DNA of 64,000 nucleotides, taken from contig JAIXQU010000103.1 in assembly GCA_027485575.1 (NCBI GenBank), forward strand, positions 1-64,000, written 5' to 3'. The translations under genes and the position numbers were made by a program. Of this stretch, positions 35,827 through 44,971 are shown piece after piece. The DNA comes from Cytophagaceae bacterium. GTDB lineage: Bacteria > Bacteroidota > Bacteroidia > Cytophagales > Flexibacteraceae. The notes under the pieces are model-generated. The model made no database searches. It had not been told where the DNA came from and saw only the letters and a list, made by a program, of their open reading frames with translations. Numbering within the stretch: position 1 is the stretch's first letter; every line of letters starts with the position of its first letter.

Positions 35827-36921
35827 CTAGTGAATATTCGTCAAAATAATCTCTGCACCTGGCTTTACAAACATCAAACCGCTGGTTAGGACGGTATCTC
35901 CAGCTGAAATCCCTTTTACAATCTGTACTTTGTCTTTGTTCCGGATTCCAGTTTCCACAGAAACAAATTCGCCAATTCCATTTCGGGAAACAATCACTTT
36001 TTTGTCCCTTGTGCCTGGAATGATGGATTGGGTAGGTATCAAAACTGCATTCTTAATTTCCCGGAGTCTGAGCAATGCCTTTGCAAAAGTTCCGGGTAAC
36101 AACTTTGCATTTCGGTTGTCGAACTTCGCTCTTACTTTTAGAGTTCGGGTGGCAGGGTCAATTTTTGGTTCGAAGGCATACACCAAAGAATTGAAAGTAT
36201 CCGCCTGACTTTCAGTGGTAAAGGCAACCTTGTCGCCCATTCCCAATAAATGGCTATATTTTTCAGGAATGGAAAATTCAAGTTTTAAAACATCCATTTC
36301 CTGCAAACTGGCTACCGGGTTTCCTGGATTTACATAGGTTCCTGCGGAGGCATTGGTAAGTCCGATTGTGCCTGAAAATGGTGCCAGAATTTTGGTTTTT
36401 TTCAAATTTACCTGAATCAGATTCAAATCCGAGACGATATTATTAACCTGATTTTCAGCATTGTCTAATTCCTGTTGACTGGCAGCATTTATTTTCACCA
36501 GTTCACTGAGGCGTTCCACATTCTTTTTGGCTATGGTTTGCTGAAGTTCTTGTTTTTTGGCCTGGGCTTTTAAGTCCTCGTCAAAAAGAGCAACCAAAAC
36601 CTGACCCTGGGTAACTTTTGCGCCTTCGGTGATATTGATTTGCACAATTTTTCCAGCCGATTCTGCCATCAGCTGCACTTCGTTCCATGCCAATAAAGTT
36701 CCGCTGCTTTCCAGATTCATTGGAATACTTTCTGTTCCTGCAATATATCCTGTCACTTTTTGAGGCGGTGGTTTTGCACCAGGGCCACCCATTCCCGGAG
36801 GTCCGCCCCCTGGTTTTGGCTGGTTCATTTTCCAGAATATAAGTGCAGCCAATCCAATCAAAAAGAAAAGAATGACAAAGACAGATGTATAAGAACGTTT
36901 TTTTGGAATAGTATTTTCCAT
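35827..36921 (-). CDS. RND periplasmic adaptor (membrane fusion protein)
   Basis: A 364-residue HlyD/AcrA-type adaptor. It has an N-terminal membrane helix (SVFVILFFLIGLAALIFW), a Gly/Pro-rich linker (about 34-53), and a split biotinyl-lipoyl domain (ITEGAKVTQGQVLVALFDEDL, then ILAPFSGTIGLTNASAG). The alpha-helical hairpin lies between the two halves (about 110-165), followed by beta-barrel and membrane-proximal domains. It links the RND pump encoded 3 bp downstream to an outer-membrane channel. No regulator gene is adjacent. Confidence 0.93.
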   Translation of the reverse strand: MENTIPKKRSYTSVFVILFFLIGLAALIFWKMNQPKPGGGPPGMGGPGAKPPPQKVTGYIAGTESIPMNLESSGTLLAWNEVQLMAESAGKIVQINITEGAKVTQGQVLVALFDEDLKAQAKKQELQQTIAKKNVERLSELVKINAASQQELDNAENQVNNIVSDLNLIQVNLKKTKILAPFSGTIGLTNASAGTYVNPGNPVASLQEMDVLKLEFSIPEKYSHLLGMGDKVAFTTESQADTFNSLVYAFEPKIDPATRTLKVRAKFDNRNAKLLPGTFAKALLRLREIKNAVLIPTQSIIPGTRDKKVIVSRNGIGEFVSVETGIRNKDKVQIVKGISAGDTVLTSGLMFVKPGAEIILTNIH

Positions 36922-37110
36922 ATTTGGTTAACCCGAAGCCAAAATCAGGCCAGTAGTTTTGAAGGTGGAAAATTGAGGATTAATTGTAGTTACAGCAAAT
37001 CAAAAATGAATTGCAGCCATTCATCCTTCTAAAAGTAAAATTCACCTTTCGCGATTTGGAAATGAAATTGCTTTACACGCAATTTGGAAATATTTAAACG
37101 CAAGTCGTCC

Positions 37111-38202
37111 ATGGCATTAAACCTTTTCATGAGTCAGAAATTTCGGAGGCTTTCCTTCCTGGGAATGATAACCGTTGTTTATGTACATGCCTTCAATTTT
37201 GATGATAGGTACCTTTGGCCGGGAAGGCCAATTCTTGAAGATTTGAATTTTGAAAATTTCTTTCAGGTCTTCATCACCAATGGTTTGCTTCGGTTTGGTG
37301 TGCCACTTTTCTTTTTCAGAGCTGGTTTTTTGATGGCCGAAACTGATGACCATTATACGTTTGGCTCAAGGGCATTGAAAAAATTAAAAACGCTGGTAAT
37401 GCCTTATGTGGCCTGGGGATTAATTGCTGTTTTGGTTACCTATTTTTTTGAAAGTCAAGGGTTTTTAAACCAGTTTGTGATTTCTGCCCAACTCGGAAAG
37501 TTTGGTGTTTCTGTGCATGAATGGGATTTTGGACAATGGATGAGTGGACTCTTGGGAGACCAGATTTCCTTTCAACTTTGGTTTTTAAGGTCATTGTTTA
37601 TCTACTCCCTTCTTTACCCATTATTGGTTAAAGGCACCCAAAAATTACCCTGGATTTTAATTTCGATTGCCACAGTTTTCTGGCTTACCGGGTTGGGACT
37701 TTTTATCATAGAAGGTGAGGGCCTGCTTTTCTTTACACTTGGTCTTGTGGCCTGGAAAAAGCAATGGGACCTTCGCAAAATTTCAGATTTTGCCAATAAG
37801 TATCAAATATTATTTTTGGGAATATTGGTGGCTGGCGTGAAGACCTGGCTCGCTTTTGAAGATGATTACGTAGCCACAGGATGGTGGCTTCACAGGCTTC
37901 AGCAGCCTCTTTTATTGGTGGGATTTTGGGCCCTTTATGATGTTAGTTTTGGTAAAATCACAACCCATACCTGGGTGGATAAGGCAAGTCGGTACAATTT
38001 TTTCATTTATGGTTTTCACGTGCCTATTCTGTACTATCTCACCGATTTAAGTTTTTATTTTTTGGGTAGAGAATCCATGACAAGGTTAGAGGTTTTTATT
38101 TTTCTGCCGTTGTTATTAATTGCCTTTTCTATGCTTTGCGGATGGATTATTGACAAGATTTTCCCCAAGTTGTTTTGGGTATTAACAGGCGGAAGAAGTT
38201 AA
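37111..38202 (+). CDS. Acyltransferase 3 family membrane protein (copy 2)
   Basis: A 363-residue polytopic protein of the acyltransferase 3 family. The first helix has VVYVHAFNF with the conserved His. LLRFGVPLFFFRAGFLM and DFGQWMSGLLGDQISFQLWFLR match blocks in the 7182-8276 product (FGQW then FQLWFIR), so the two are paralogues about 30 kb apart. It probably acylates a surface polysaccharide or lipid. ATG 37111 is chosen; a TTG at 37084 adds nine residues, and ATG 37129 would also be possible. It is divergent from the RND adaptor gene. Confidence 0.83.
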   Translation: MALNLFMSQKFRRLSFLGMITVVYVHAFNFDDRYLWPGRPILEDLNFENFFQVFITNGLLRFGVPLFFFRAGFLMAETDDHYTFGSRALKKLKTLVMPYVAWGLIAVLVTYFFESQGFLNQFVISAQLGKFGVSVHEWDFGQWMSGLLGDQISFQLWFLRSLFIYSLLYPLLVKGTQKLPWILISIATVFWLTGLGLFIIEGEGLLFFTLGLVAWKKQWDLRKISDFANKYQILFLGILVAGVKTWLAFEDDYVATGWWLHRLQQPLLLVGFWALYDVSFGKITTHTWVDKASRYNFFIYGFHVPILYYLTDLSFYFLGRESMTRLEVFIFLPLLLIAFSMLCGWIIDKIFPKLFWVLTGGRS

Positions 38203-38219
38203 TCTCAGAATAGTCATCA

Positions 38220-38252
38220 GGAATTCCCTGTCTGCCGACAGGTAGGTATTCC
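38220..38252. repeat. Nested palindrome (CCTGTC/GACAGG)
   Basis: GGAAT (38220-38224) pairs with ATTCC (38248-38252) around CCTGTC (38227-38232) and GACAGG (38237-38242). There is no T tail, so it is not a standard terminator. It lies 18 bp after the acyltransferase gene and may be a REP-like element or an RNA 3'-end stabiliser. Confidence 0.6.
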
Positions 38253-38350
38253 GATGCTAAACTGCTTCAAATCAGAAACTTCGTCACCTTTTCTTCTGTA
38301 TCCGTAGCGCTGCCACGAATCTCGAATAAAAGGTGCTGATTTTTTGCTTT

Positions 38351-38393
38351 TTAGCCTCTCATAACGAAGTGCTAATAACCAATCTGGGTTAAT
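38351..38393 (+). repeat. Dispersed repeat B, copy 2
   Basis: A 43-base element starting TTAGCCTCTCATAACGA and ending CTGGGTTAAT, related to 32720-32762 in the same orientation. It is intergenic, between the acyltransferase and pentapeptide-repeat genes. Confidence 0.65.
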
Positions 38394-38421
38394 TCTTACA
38401 AAGTTTGAGGGCAAAATCAAT

Positions 38422-38429
38422 TAGCTTTG
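38422..38429 (+). promoter_or_regulatory. -7 box (TAGCTTTG) for the pentapeptide gene
   Basis: An exact TAnnTTTG match 21 bp before the ATG at 38451, with TTTG at 38404-38407 as a possible -33 element (spacer 14, shorter than usual). Confidence 0.55.
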
Positions 38430-38450
38430 ACCTCAACTTGAAAAAATACC

Positions 38451-39026
38451 ATGCCAAGAGAAATCGTTGAGGATCAGGTTTTTGAAAAGAAGGATTTTAC
38501 CATCCATCCACTTCCAAAAGGGGAGTATGAGTTCTGTTCTTTTTTAAATTGTAATTTTTCGGATTCTGATTTAAAGGGTATTTCCTTTTCTGAATGTGAA
38601 TTTAATGCGTGCAATTTAACCCTTGCCAAAACTTTGGGTACCGCCTTTAAAGAAGTTAAATTCCGGGATTGCAAGCTGGTAGGAATTCATTTTGAAATCT
38701 GCAGCCCCCTTTTGTTTGAGGTGAATTTTGAGAATTGCATTCTCGATTTTTCATCCTTTTTTAGGTTGAAACTCAAAAAAACCAGGTTTCTCAATTGTAG
38801 CCTCAAAGAAGTCGATTTTGTTGAAGCAGATTTGATGGGTTCTTCATTTGATGGTTCAGATTTAACCCATGCAAAGTTTGAAAAAACCAATCTCGAAAAT
38901 GCAGATTTCAGATATGCCTTTGGTTTTCAAATCAATCCGGCAGGCAATTCCATAAAAAAGGCGAAATTCTCTTTGGTAGGTTTAGAAGGTCTTTTATCCA
39001 CATTTGGTATTGAAATTTCGCCTTAA
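38451..39026 (+). CDS. Pentapeptide repeat protein (Qnr/MfpA-like)
   Basis: A 191-residue protein made of A(D/N)LxF-type pentapeptides forming a right-handed square beta-helix: CSFLNCNFSDSDLKGISFSE near 30-48, then CNLTLAK, ADLMGSSFDGSDLTHAKFE and TNLENADFRYA. The middle has a less regular stretch (about 85-112), as in Qnr proteins. Qnr/MfpA proteins mimic DNA and protect gyrase from quinolones; chromosomal relatives have unknown natural roles, so resistance should not be assumed. It has its own promoter and shares a two-way terminator with the metalloprotease gene. Confidence 0.82.
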   Translation: MPREIVEDQVFEKKDFTIHPLPKGEYEFCSFLNCNFSDSDLKGISFSECEFNACNLTLAKTLGTAFKEVKFRDCKLVGIHFEICSPLLFEVNFENCILDFSSFFRLKLKKTRFLNCSLKEVDFVEADLMGSSFDGSDLTHAKFEKTNLENADFRYAFGFQINPAGNSIKKAKFSLVGLEGLLSTFGIEISP

Positions 39027-39043
39027 ATTATGGCGATATTCAT

Positions 39044-39080
39044 AAAAAAACCCTAGCCTTTTTTGAGGATAGGGTTTTTT
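39044..39080. terminator. Bidirectional terminator
   Basis: AAAAAACCCTA (39045-39055) pairs with TAGGGTTTTTT (39070-39080). The A run on one side and T run on the other allow it to end both the pentapeptide gene and the convergent metalloprotease gene. Confidence 0.85.
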
Positions 39081-39097
39081 ATATGACTTCCTTGAGG

Positions 39098-42000
39098 TTA
39101 TTCCTTAACTATTGATTTAGAAATCCGATTCCCGTTACTGGTTAATCCGATTACATGGTAAATACCTTTTGGATAGTTTTTCAACTCCAGAGAAATTGAA
39201 GTTTGGTCAGGAGAAACTTTAAATTGGGAAACCAGTTGTCCGATTTGATTCAGAATCTGGAAGTCTTTTATTTGATTATCAATGTTCCAGGAAATCTCTA
39301 CCTGATTGTGGGTAGGATTTGGAAAAACACCAATTGCATCATCTCTGGTAGATTTTAATCCACTTGCTGAATTGACCAACAAACAAGTGCTTTTGTTTTT
39401 ACAGCCATTCGGAAAGGTGGCCTCAACACAATACAATCCAGTTTCAGAAATTGTAATGCTGGAAGAATTTGATCCAGGAATTGGATTGTCGTTCAACAAC
39501 CAGACATAGGTAACAGCACCTTGAGCCGTTGCAGTCAGTGTAAGTCCGTCTACCTGAAATGAAACTGCAGGCACAGAAAAGACATTAATGAGCCTTGTAT
39601 CCGTCCTTATACATCCATATTTATTGATGGTATAAGTAACATTACTTCCGGCAGTTCCTGTGAAAACGCCGCCTGGGGCGATCGAAGCTCCGGTCCAGCT
39701 TCCACCTGCCGGTTTCCCGGGGATGTTGGTGGGTACGCCCGGGCAAACTGTTGTATCAGGTCCTGCATTTGCAGTCAGGTTTATTATCGCTGTTATCTTT
39801 CCCGGAGAAAAAACTGAATTGGCTGTAAGGCATGAACCTACAACAGTAAGTCTTAGTCGGATTGAATCTGTTGAAACCAGATTGCTGATAACCAGTGTGT
39901 TGGTTGTTTGATTAGGAATTTGGGTCAGATTTTTAAACCAGGCATAAGATGCATTGGTTCCACCAGCATTGTTATTTAGAGAAGTAAATGTTAAGGTTTC
40001 TCCAGTGCAGGAAGTATCATTTAGTGCATTGGATTCAATTGCAGAAGTCGGTGTCCTTTTTTGATTTACGGTCATTGTAACCTGTGTAGAAGTATCAATA
40101 TTTTCGGAACCACAGCTTAAGGAAGAAATAAGAATACAAGAGAATTTATCTCCGGTAGAAACAGTTGATGTCGTGTAGGTTACAGATGTTGCTCCAGAAA
40201 TTTCTATATTATTTTTTAGCCATTTATAAGCCGGCGTTTGTCCACCATTTGTTGGATTTGCAGTAAATGTAACCGGACTTCCAACACATATTGAAGAGGC
40301 AGTAGGGGTTACCGTTACCAATGCGGGTTGGACAACATTCAATACTACAGGAAGAGTTGATTCAGGACCTGTTCCGCAGGAATTTATACCCTTAATCGTA
40401 ATATTGCCTCCAGTAGATCCAAATCTTACAGAAATGGAATTACCTGTTGAATTTCCCTGAATAGAAGCACCGGCTGGCAAAGTCCAGGAATAACCGGTTA
40501 GTCCAGGAACAGCAGTAACCTGAAAAATCTTGTTGCTATCATTGGCGCAAAATGTCGAAACACCACTTATCGCAGATAGTTGAGGGGGAAGCCCTTTAAT
40601 TTTTGGTGCGTTAATGATATTAGTTCCTGTCCTTACTGGGTTTGAGCTTATAATTCTTAATTTGTAACCTGTTCCAGAGGCAGTTGAGAGTGGAATGGTT
40701 CCGGTAATCGCGGCACTTGTTGTTCCTGTGACATTTCCTAGTGAAACAGGGCTGGCAAATGAACCTGTGGCATCAGAAAGTTGAAGCGTAAATACATTTC
40801 CAGCATTATAAACGGTTCCGGTTGGGGCGATAGAAGCACTAAAACTTGTTCCAACACAAAGAGCCGTATCGGTTACAGTTAAAGGAATATTCGCGGTGGA
40901 TGGGGCGGTAAGTCTAAAATTGAAATTATTAATATCAAAAAATACATTCTTCAATGGCTCAACCAGAATTCTACACGTGGAGGAAACTATTATTGGCATA
41001 ACTACCTGGGCTGTACCATCATTTTCTGTTGAATCTAAAAGTATGGTATTGAAGTTGTTTCCACCGTCTGATGAAAATTTAATTCTGACTTTTGGAACAT
41101 TGAAAGGCGCTGAAGCTGTGGAACCCGCGTTCCAGGTTATGGTTTGACTACTACCTCCTTCATAAACCAACCCGTTTGTATTTGGGGAGGTTATGGCAAA
41201 TGCACCTCCGGTTGCATTCACAGTCATGGTCATTGAAGAGGAATTTACACCACCTGCACCTCCATTGTTGTCTCTTACCGTGAGCTTAAACTTTAATCCA
41301 CGGGCATAAGAGGGAAGCCGCTCACCTATGTTAGCGGAATTGGCAAGTAGATTGATTGGTCTTGGGAAAATTCTTTCCCTTGAAGTTACCGGGCTAAATG
41401 ATCTTAGAATTGGGGCATTTCCAGTAGCAGATGAAGGTATTCCGGATGGACCAAGGTCAAATTGCTCCCAACAAAATGTCAGTGTATCCCCATCAGGGTC
41501 TGTGGCCTGAGGAGCTGTTAGCTTAAAAGGGGTATTAATCGGAATCGTAAATCCGGTACCTAGAGCTGGAATGGTTGGTGCTGTATTTCCTGTATTTTGT
41601 TTAACCGGACAAGAATTACCACCATTAAAGTTTGTAAATTGTGCTATTTGTTCATAGCTTTTGAATACAAAATAGGCATTTGAATTTGTTTGCAAATCCT
41701 CTGGAGAACAAATACCGGCATAAGCCATGATTGTAGTTCCGCTGCCTGGTTCATATGCGCATGTCGAGGACCTGTTACCTGAACAACTGCCTGCTTCAGA
41801 GTTAAAAGTATGCTCTCCGGCAAACTGATGCCCCATTTCATGGGCCACATAATCAATGTTAAATGGGTCTCCAACAGGAGAATTAGAACCAGTAACTCCC
41901 CTTGCTTTCTGGCTGGATGAACAAACAACGCCCAAGCCAGCAATTCCACCACCACCTGTGCTGAAAACGTGTCCAATATCAAAATTGGCTGTACCAATTG

Positions 42001-42865
42001 TAGTGGTAATATAGGTTTGATTTTGTCCTAACATGGCTGGACCTGAACTGTTGGTAAATGGGTCCCCATTCACACTAGTATTGATTAAGAGATTGTTATT
42101 CGCAACTAAAATCAACCGTACGCTTAATTCTTTTTCATAAACACCATTTACCCTGTTCAGCGAAGTAACCACAGCAGATGCCGCCTGGGTTGCTCCACCA
42201 TGAAAAGAAGTATATTCAGCAGTGGTTGCAATGGCAGTTCTATAAACTCTGCGAATATCTCCGGTTGCCTGTACCTGAACCGGACCTCCGGATTTGTTTT
42301 GGTCATTGGACTGGTCAGAAGATTCAACTTCACATCGAAAGGCTTGCTCAGGAGTTTTTATCAAATCCTCTTTGTTATAAACCTGGTAATATTCTGAATT
42401 GCCATGAAAAATAGGATCGATATAAAAATCACCATTGGCACTTAATATCTGGCTGTGAAAACCAAAACTGGTAAAATCGATTTTACAGGTTGCAGTTGGG
42501 TCATCAATGCCCTGCCCGGTATAGGTTCTTGCAAAATCCCATTTTCCTTTCAGACCTTCCTCCATCATATCGTAAGAACAAAACGCGAATTTTTGTTCAG
42601 TACCGTTTGGCATAGGAAGGCTTATTATTTTCCCATATTTTCTTAATTTTTCTGGTCTTTCCTTGGGTGATAAGGCAAATTCTGCCTTAAGTTGAGATAG
42701 GTCAAGCTTTAGATATTCAGCCTTTTTGGTTTTAATGTAATTGGGATAAGGAACCTGAAGTTTCGAAATTGAAACTTTCGTCCAATCTTTTGATGAGGCA
42801 AAGGCTAAATTGCCCAAACCTAAAAATAGAAATAATAAAGCTGGTAGAGTAGTTGTTGTTTTCAT
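39098..42865 (-). CDS. Reprolysin-like metalloprotease with T9SS sorting domain
   Basis: A 1255-residue secreted protein. The signal peptide is residues 1-23 (LLFLFLGLGNLAFA). A propeptide-like region spans about 30-200. The M12B-type catalytic domain has HEMGHQFAGEH near 340-350 (HExxHxxxxxH zinc site) and TTIMAYAGIC downstream, the Met-turn. Several beta-sandwich domains follow: a cadherin-like one with ATDPDGDTLTFCWEQFD, then Ig/PKD-like repeats with CAN, CVG and CPG cysteines. The tail is a T9SS type A domain (VFPNPTHNQVEISW, LKNYPKGIYHVIG). It is exported to the surface or medium and probably digests proteins. Confidence 0.9.
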   Translation of the reverse strand: MKTTTTLPALLFLFLGLGNLAFASSKDWTKVSISKLQVPYPNYIKTKKAEYLKLDLSQLKAEFALSPKERPEKLRKYGKIISLPMPNGTEQKFAFCSYDMMEEGLKGKWDFARTYTGQGIDDPTATCKIDFTSFGFHSQILSANGDFYIDPIFHGNSEYYQVYNKEDLIKTPEQAFRCEVESSDQSNDQNKSGGPVQVQATGDIRRVYRTAIATTAEYTSFHGGATQAASAVVTSLNRVNGVYEKELSVRLILVANNNLLINTSVNGDPFTNSSGPAMLGQNQTYITTTIGTANFDIGHVFSTGGGGIAGLGVVCSSSQKARGVTGSNSPVGDPFNIDYVAHEMGHQFAGEHTFNSEAGSCSGNRSSTCAYEPGSGTTIMAYAGICSPEDLQTNSNAYFVFKSYEQIAQFTNFNGGNSCPVKQNTGNTAPTIPALGTGFTIPINTPFKLTAPQATDPDGDTLTFCWEQFDLGPSGIPSSATGNAPILRSFSPVTSRERIFPRPINLLANSANIGERLPSYARGLKFKLTVRDNNGGAGGVNSSSMTMTVNATGGAFAITSPNTNGLVYEGGSSQTITWNAGSTASAPFNVPKVRIKFSSDGGNNFNTILLDSTENDGTAQVVMPIIVSSTCRILVEPLKNVFFDINNFNFRLTAPSTANIPLTVTDTALCVGTSFSASIAPTGTVYNAGNVFTLQLSDATGSFASPVSLGNVTGTTSAAITGTIPLSTASGTGYKLRIISSNPVRTGTNIINAPKIKGLPPQLSAISGVSTFCANDSNKIFQVTAVPGLTGYSWTLPAGASIQGNSTGNSISVRFGSTGGNITIKGINSCGTGPESTLPVVLNVVQPALVTVTPTASSICVGSPVTFTANPTNGGQTPAYKWLKNNIEISGATSVTYTTSTVSTGDKFSCILISSLSCGSENIDTSTQVTMTVNQKRTPTSAIESNALNDTSCTGETLTFTSLNNNAGGTNASYAWFKNLTQIPNQTTNTLVISNLVSTDSIRLRLTVVGSCLTANSVFSPGKITAIINLTANAGPDTTVCPGVPTNIPGKPAGGSWTGASIAPGGVFTGTAGSNVTYTINKYGCIRTDTRLINVFSVPAVSFQVDGLTLTATAQGAVTYVWLLNDNPIPGSNSSSITISETGLYCVEATFPNGCKNKSTCLLVNSASGLKSTRDDAIGVFPNPTHNQVEISWNIDNQIKDFQILNQIGQLVSQFKVSPDQTSISLELKNYPKGIYHVIGLTSNGNRISKSIVKE

Positions 42866-43019
42866 TACTAAGAAAATAATCAGATAGAATATTTGGTGAA
42901 AGGCAAAATTAAAAAAATAAAAACTGGTTTTGGCTCAATATTTGGCAAAATTAGACTTTTAATTGGCTAACGACTGGATCCAGAGATACACCATTCTGTA
43001 AAATATATGCGCATTCAGA

Positions 43020-44018
43020 TTATTCCCGCAGTAGTTTCCAAAGGTCTGGAAATAGCTGAAGCCCTGCAGCTAAATCCATAAGAAAGGCCACACATGAGTG
43101 AATAAAAATTCCGCCCCAAATATTCCTGTTTTGAAAAGCAAGAACAGCCAAAATATATCCTCCAAAAACTGAACTTATGGATTCTCCCAACGGTTTTCCA
43201 AAGTGAAGAAACATATAAGTACTGACCATTGGAAGCACCGCTTTTTTTCCCAGAATTCCTGACATCCCGATTACAAGGGCGCCCCGAAACATAAGTTCTG
43301 TTGTCATAAAACTCATCAGATAGGAAATCTCATAAGTAGCCAAAGCAATAATTTTGACGAATAATTCTGAGCCAGGAAGGTAAGGCAGAACATTTTTAAA
43401 AGTAGGGTATTGTTTTTGAAAATCGGGTAGAAATGAGGCTGCTGCAATCAGAGGAATCATCACCCAAAGCATTACTGTATAGGGTTTTAAATCTTCATAT
43501 CGCATTCTGATTCCATACAATCCATCGTTAAGTTTTGGGTCAGAAAGTTTAAGAAAAACGAAATAAACCGGCAGCCAAACCACTATGCTTTCCAATTGGC
43601 GAATCGTTTTTCTGGCCCAGTATCCACTTTCTTCAAAACCAAGACTTTGCACCCACTCATAGGAAATGGCTGTTCCACCTTCGATTCCTATAAAGGCAAT
43701 AAATACCACAGAACGAATCCAAAAACCGGGATTTTTAAGCTTTTCCTTTGAATCCGACCACAACAACAATGGAATGGCAACCGAAAAATATGAAAATCCA
43801 TAAAACAAAAAGTAAAGAAACATTCCCCGGATGCTACCAGTTAAGGGTTCCAGGTAATCATCGTCAATAGAAAAATAATAATTTACAGACGCTGATAAGG
43901 TGAGAAAACTTGCTGTATAAGCATAGATTTTCAGGTTAAAATCCTGGCGGGCAAAGTCAATAATTTTTTTTATCAGAATTTTTAATTCTGATAATCCAGG
44001 GGCCAAATTGAAAGGCAT
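43020..44018 (-). CDS. CPBP family intramembrane metalloprotease-like protein
   Basis: A 332-residue protein with about eight membrane helices. The CPBP (Rce1/Abi) signature lies in the C-terminal third: TELMFRGAL near 239 (family EExxxR, here with the first Glu replaced by Thr), MFLHFGKP near 270 (FxxxH) and HSCVAFLMD near 308 (HxxxN/D). Members cleave prenylated proteins in eukaryotes and have mixed roles in bacteria. The loss of one Glu leaves activity uncertain. It starts immediately after the stop of panB and so is probably cotranscribed with it. Confidence 0.75.
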   Translation of the reverse strand: MPFNLAPGLSELKILIKKIIDFARQDFNLKIYAYTASFLTLSASVNYYFSIDDDYLEPLTGSIRGMFLYFLFYGFSYFSVAIPLLLWSDSKEKLKNPGFWIRSVVFIAFIGIEGGTAISYEWVQSLGFEESGYWARKTIRQLESIVVWLPVYFVFLKLSDPKLNDGLYGIRMRYEDLKPYTVMLWVMIPLIAAASFLPDFQKQYPTFKNVLPYLPGSELFVKIIALATYEISYLMSFMTTELMFRGALVIGMSGILGKKAVLPMVSTYMFLHFGKPLGESISSVFGGYILAVLAFQNRNIWGGIFIHSCVAFLMDLAAGLQLFPDLWKLLRE

Positions 44019-44837
44019 TTAATAGGCTTCGGATGGAGATGGAAAATCTTTTCTTTTCACATCCTCTACATAATGGTGAACAGCCTCTGTGATAATACCA
44101 TGGAGGTCAGCATACTTTCTTAAAAATCTAGGCTTAAACTGATTCGTTATGCCAAGCAGGTCATGGGTGACCAAAACCTGGCCGTCCACAAAGGGTCCGG
44201 CACCAATTCCTATTACCGGAATAGACAGATTTTCTGAAACTTGTTTGGCAAGGCTTGAAGGAATTTTTTCAAGCACGATGGCGAAACAACCACATTGTTC
44301 CAAAAGTCGGGCATCTTCAATGAGCTTTTGCGCTTCTTCCTCTTCTTTGGCCCTGACAGTGTAGGTGCCAAATTTATAAATAGATTGGGGAGTCAATCCC
44401 AAATGGCCCATTACAGGAACACCCGCACTTAATATTCTGACAATGGAGTCTTTAATTTCGGCTCCACCTTCCATTTTTACTGCATGGGCCCCCGTCTCTT
44501 TCATTATTCTGATGGCAGATCTCAAAGCTTCGGAACTGTTGCCCTGGTAAGAACCAAAAGGTAAATCTACAATAACCAAAGATCGCTTGATTGCCCTCAC
44601 CACAGATGAACCATGGTAAATCATTTGGTCCAACGTAATTGGTAAGGTGGTTTCATGCCCGGCCATTACATTGGAAGCAGAATCTCCAACAAGCAAAACG
44701 TCTACCCCAGCCTCATCCAAAATGCCTGCCATTGAAAAATCATAAGCCGTAAGCATGGTTATTTTTTCACCTTTTGACTTCATCTCCTGAAGGGTATGGG
44801 TGGTTATTCTTTTTGAGTCATTTCTGGCTGCTGACAT
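44019..44837 (-). CDS. panB: 3-methyl-2-oxobutanoate hydroxymethyltransferase
   Basis: A 272-residue PanB that makes ketopantoate from 2-oxoisovalerate and methylene-THF, the first step of pantothenate synthesis. It has [40 protein letters not shown] (metal-binding Asp), [16 protein letters not shown] and [10 protein letters not shown], all strongly conserved. Family length is about 264. CoaX, which phosphorylates pantothenate, is encoded 14 kb away in the same window. The CPBP protease gene directly follows. Confidence 0.96.
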   Translation of the reverse strand: MSAARNDSKRITTHTLQEMKSKGEKITMLTAYDFSMAGILDEAGVDVLLVGDSASNVMAGHETTLPITLDQMIYHGSSVVRAIKRSLVIVDLPFGSYQGNSSEALRSAIRIMKETGAHAVKMEGGAEIKDSIVRILSAGVPVMGHLGLTPQSIYKFGTYTVRAKEEEEAQKLIEDARLLEQCGCFAIVLEKIPSSLAKQVSENLSIPVIGIGAGPFVDGQVLVTHDLLGITNQFKPRFLRKYADLHGIITEAVHHYVEDVKRKDFPSPSEAY

Positions 44838-44971
44838 ATGGTTTTAAACTTAGGTGAATTCAGCCGGAACTGAAATTGGATAGATGTTAGATATCAGGCT
44901 TCAAAACTGCATCTCTGGTATGGATTTGACAAATTTTAAGGCCTGAAAAGATAAAGTCTTTATTTTGAACC

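Noticed and set aside
27847-38393. Dispersed repeats as a CRISPR array
   Set aside because: Copies are kilobases apart, with no regular spacers and no cas genes.
38451-39026. Pentapeptide protein as a quinolone resistance gene
   Set aside because: The fold is shared by many chromosomal proteins; there is no evidence of mobility or resistance context.
42178-42646. Plus-strand frames within the metalloprotease gene
   Set aside because: They are shadows of the minus-strand gene, which has a signal peptide, zinc motif and T9SS domain.
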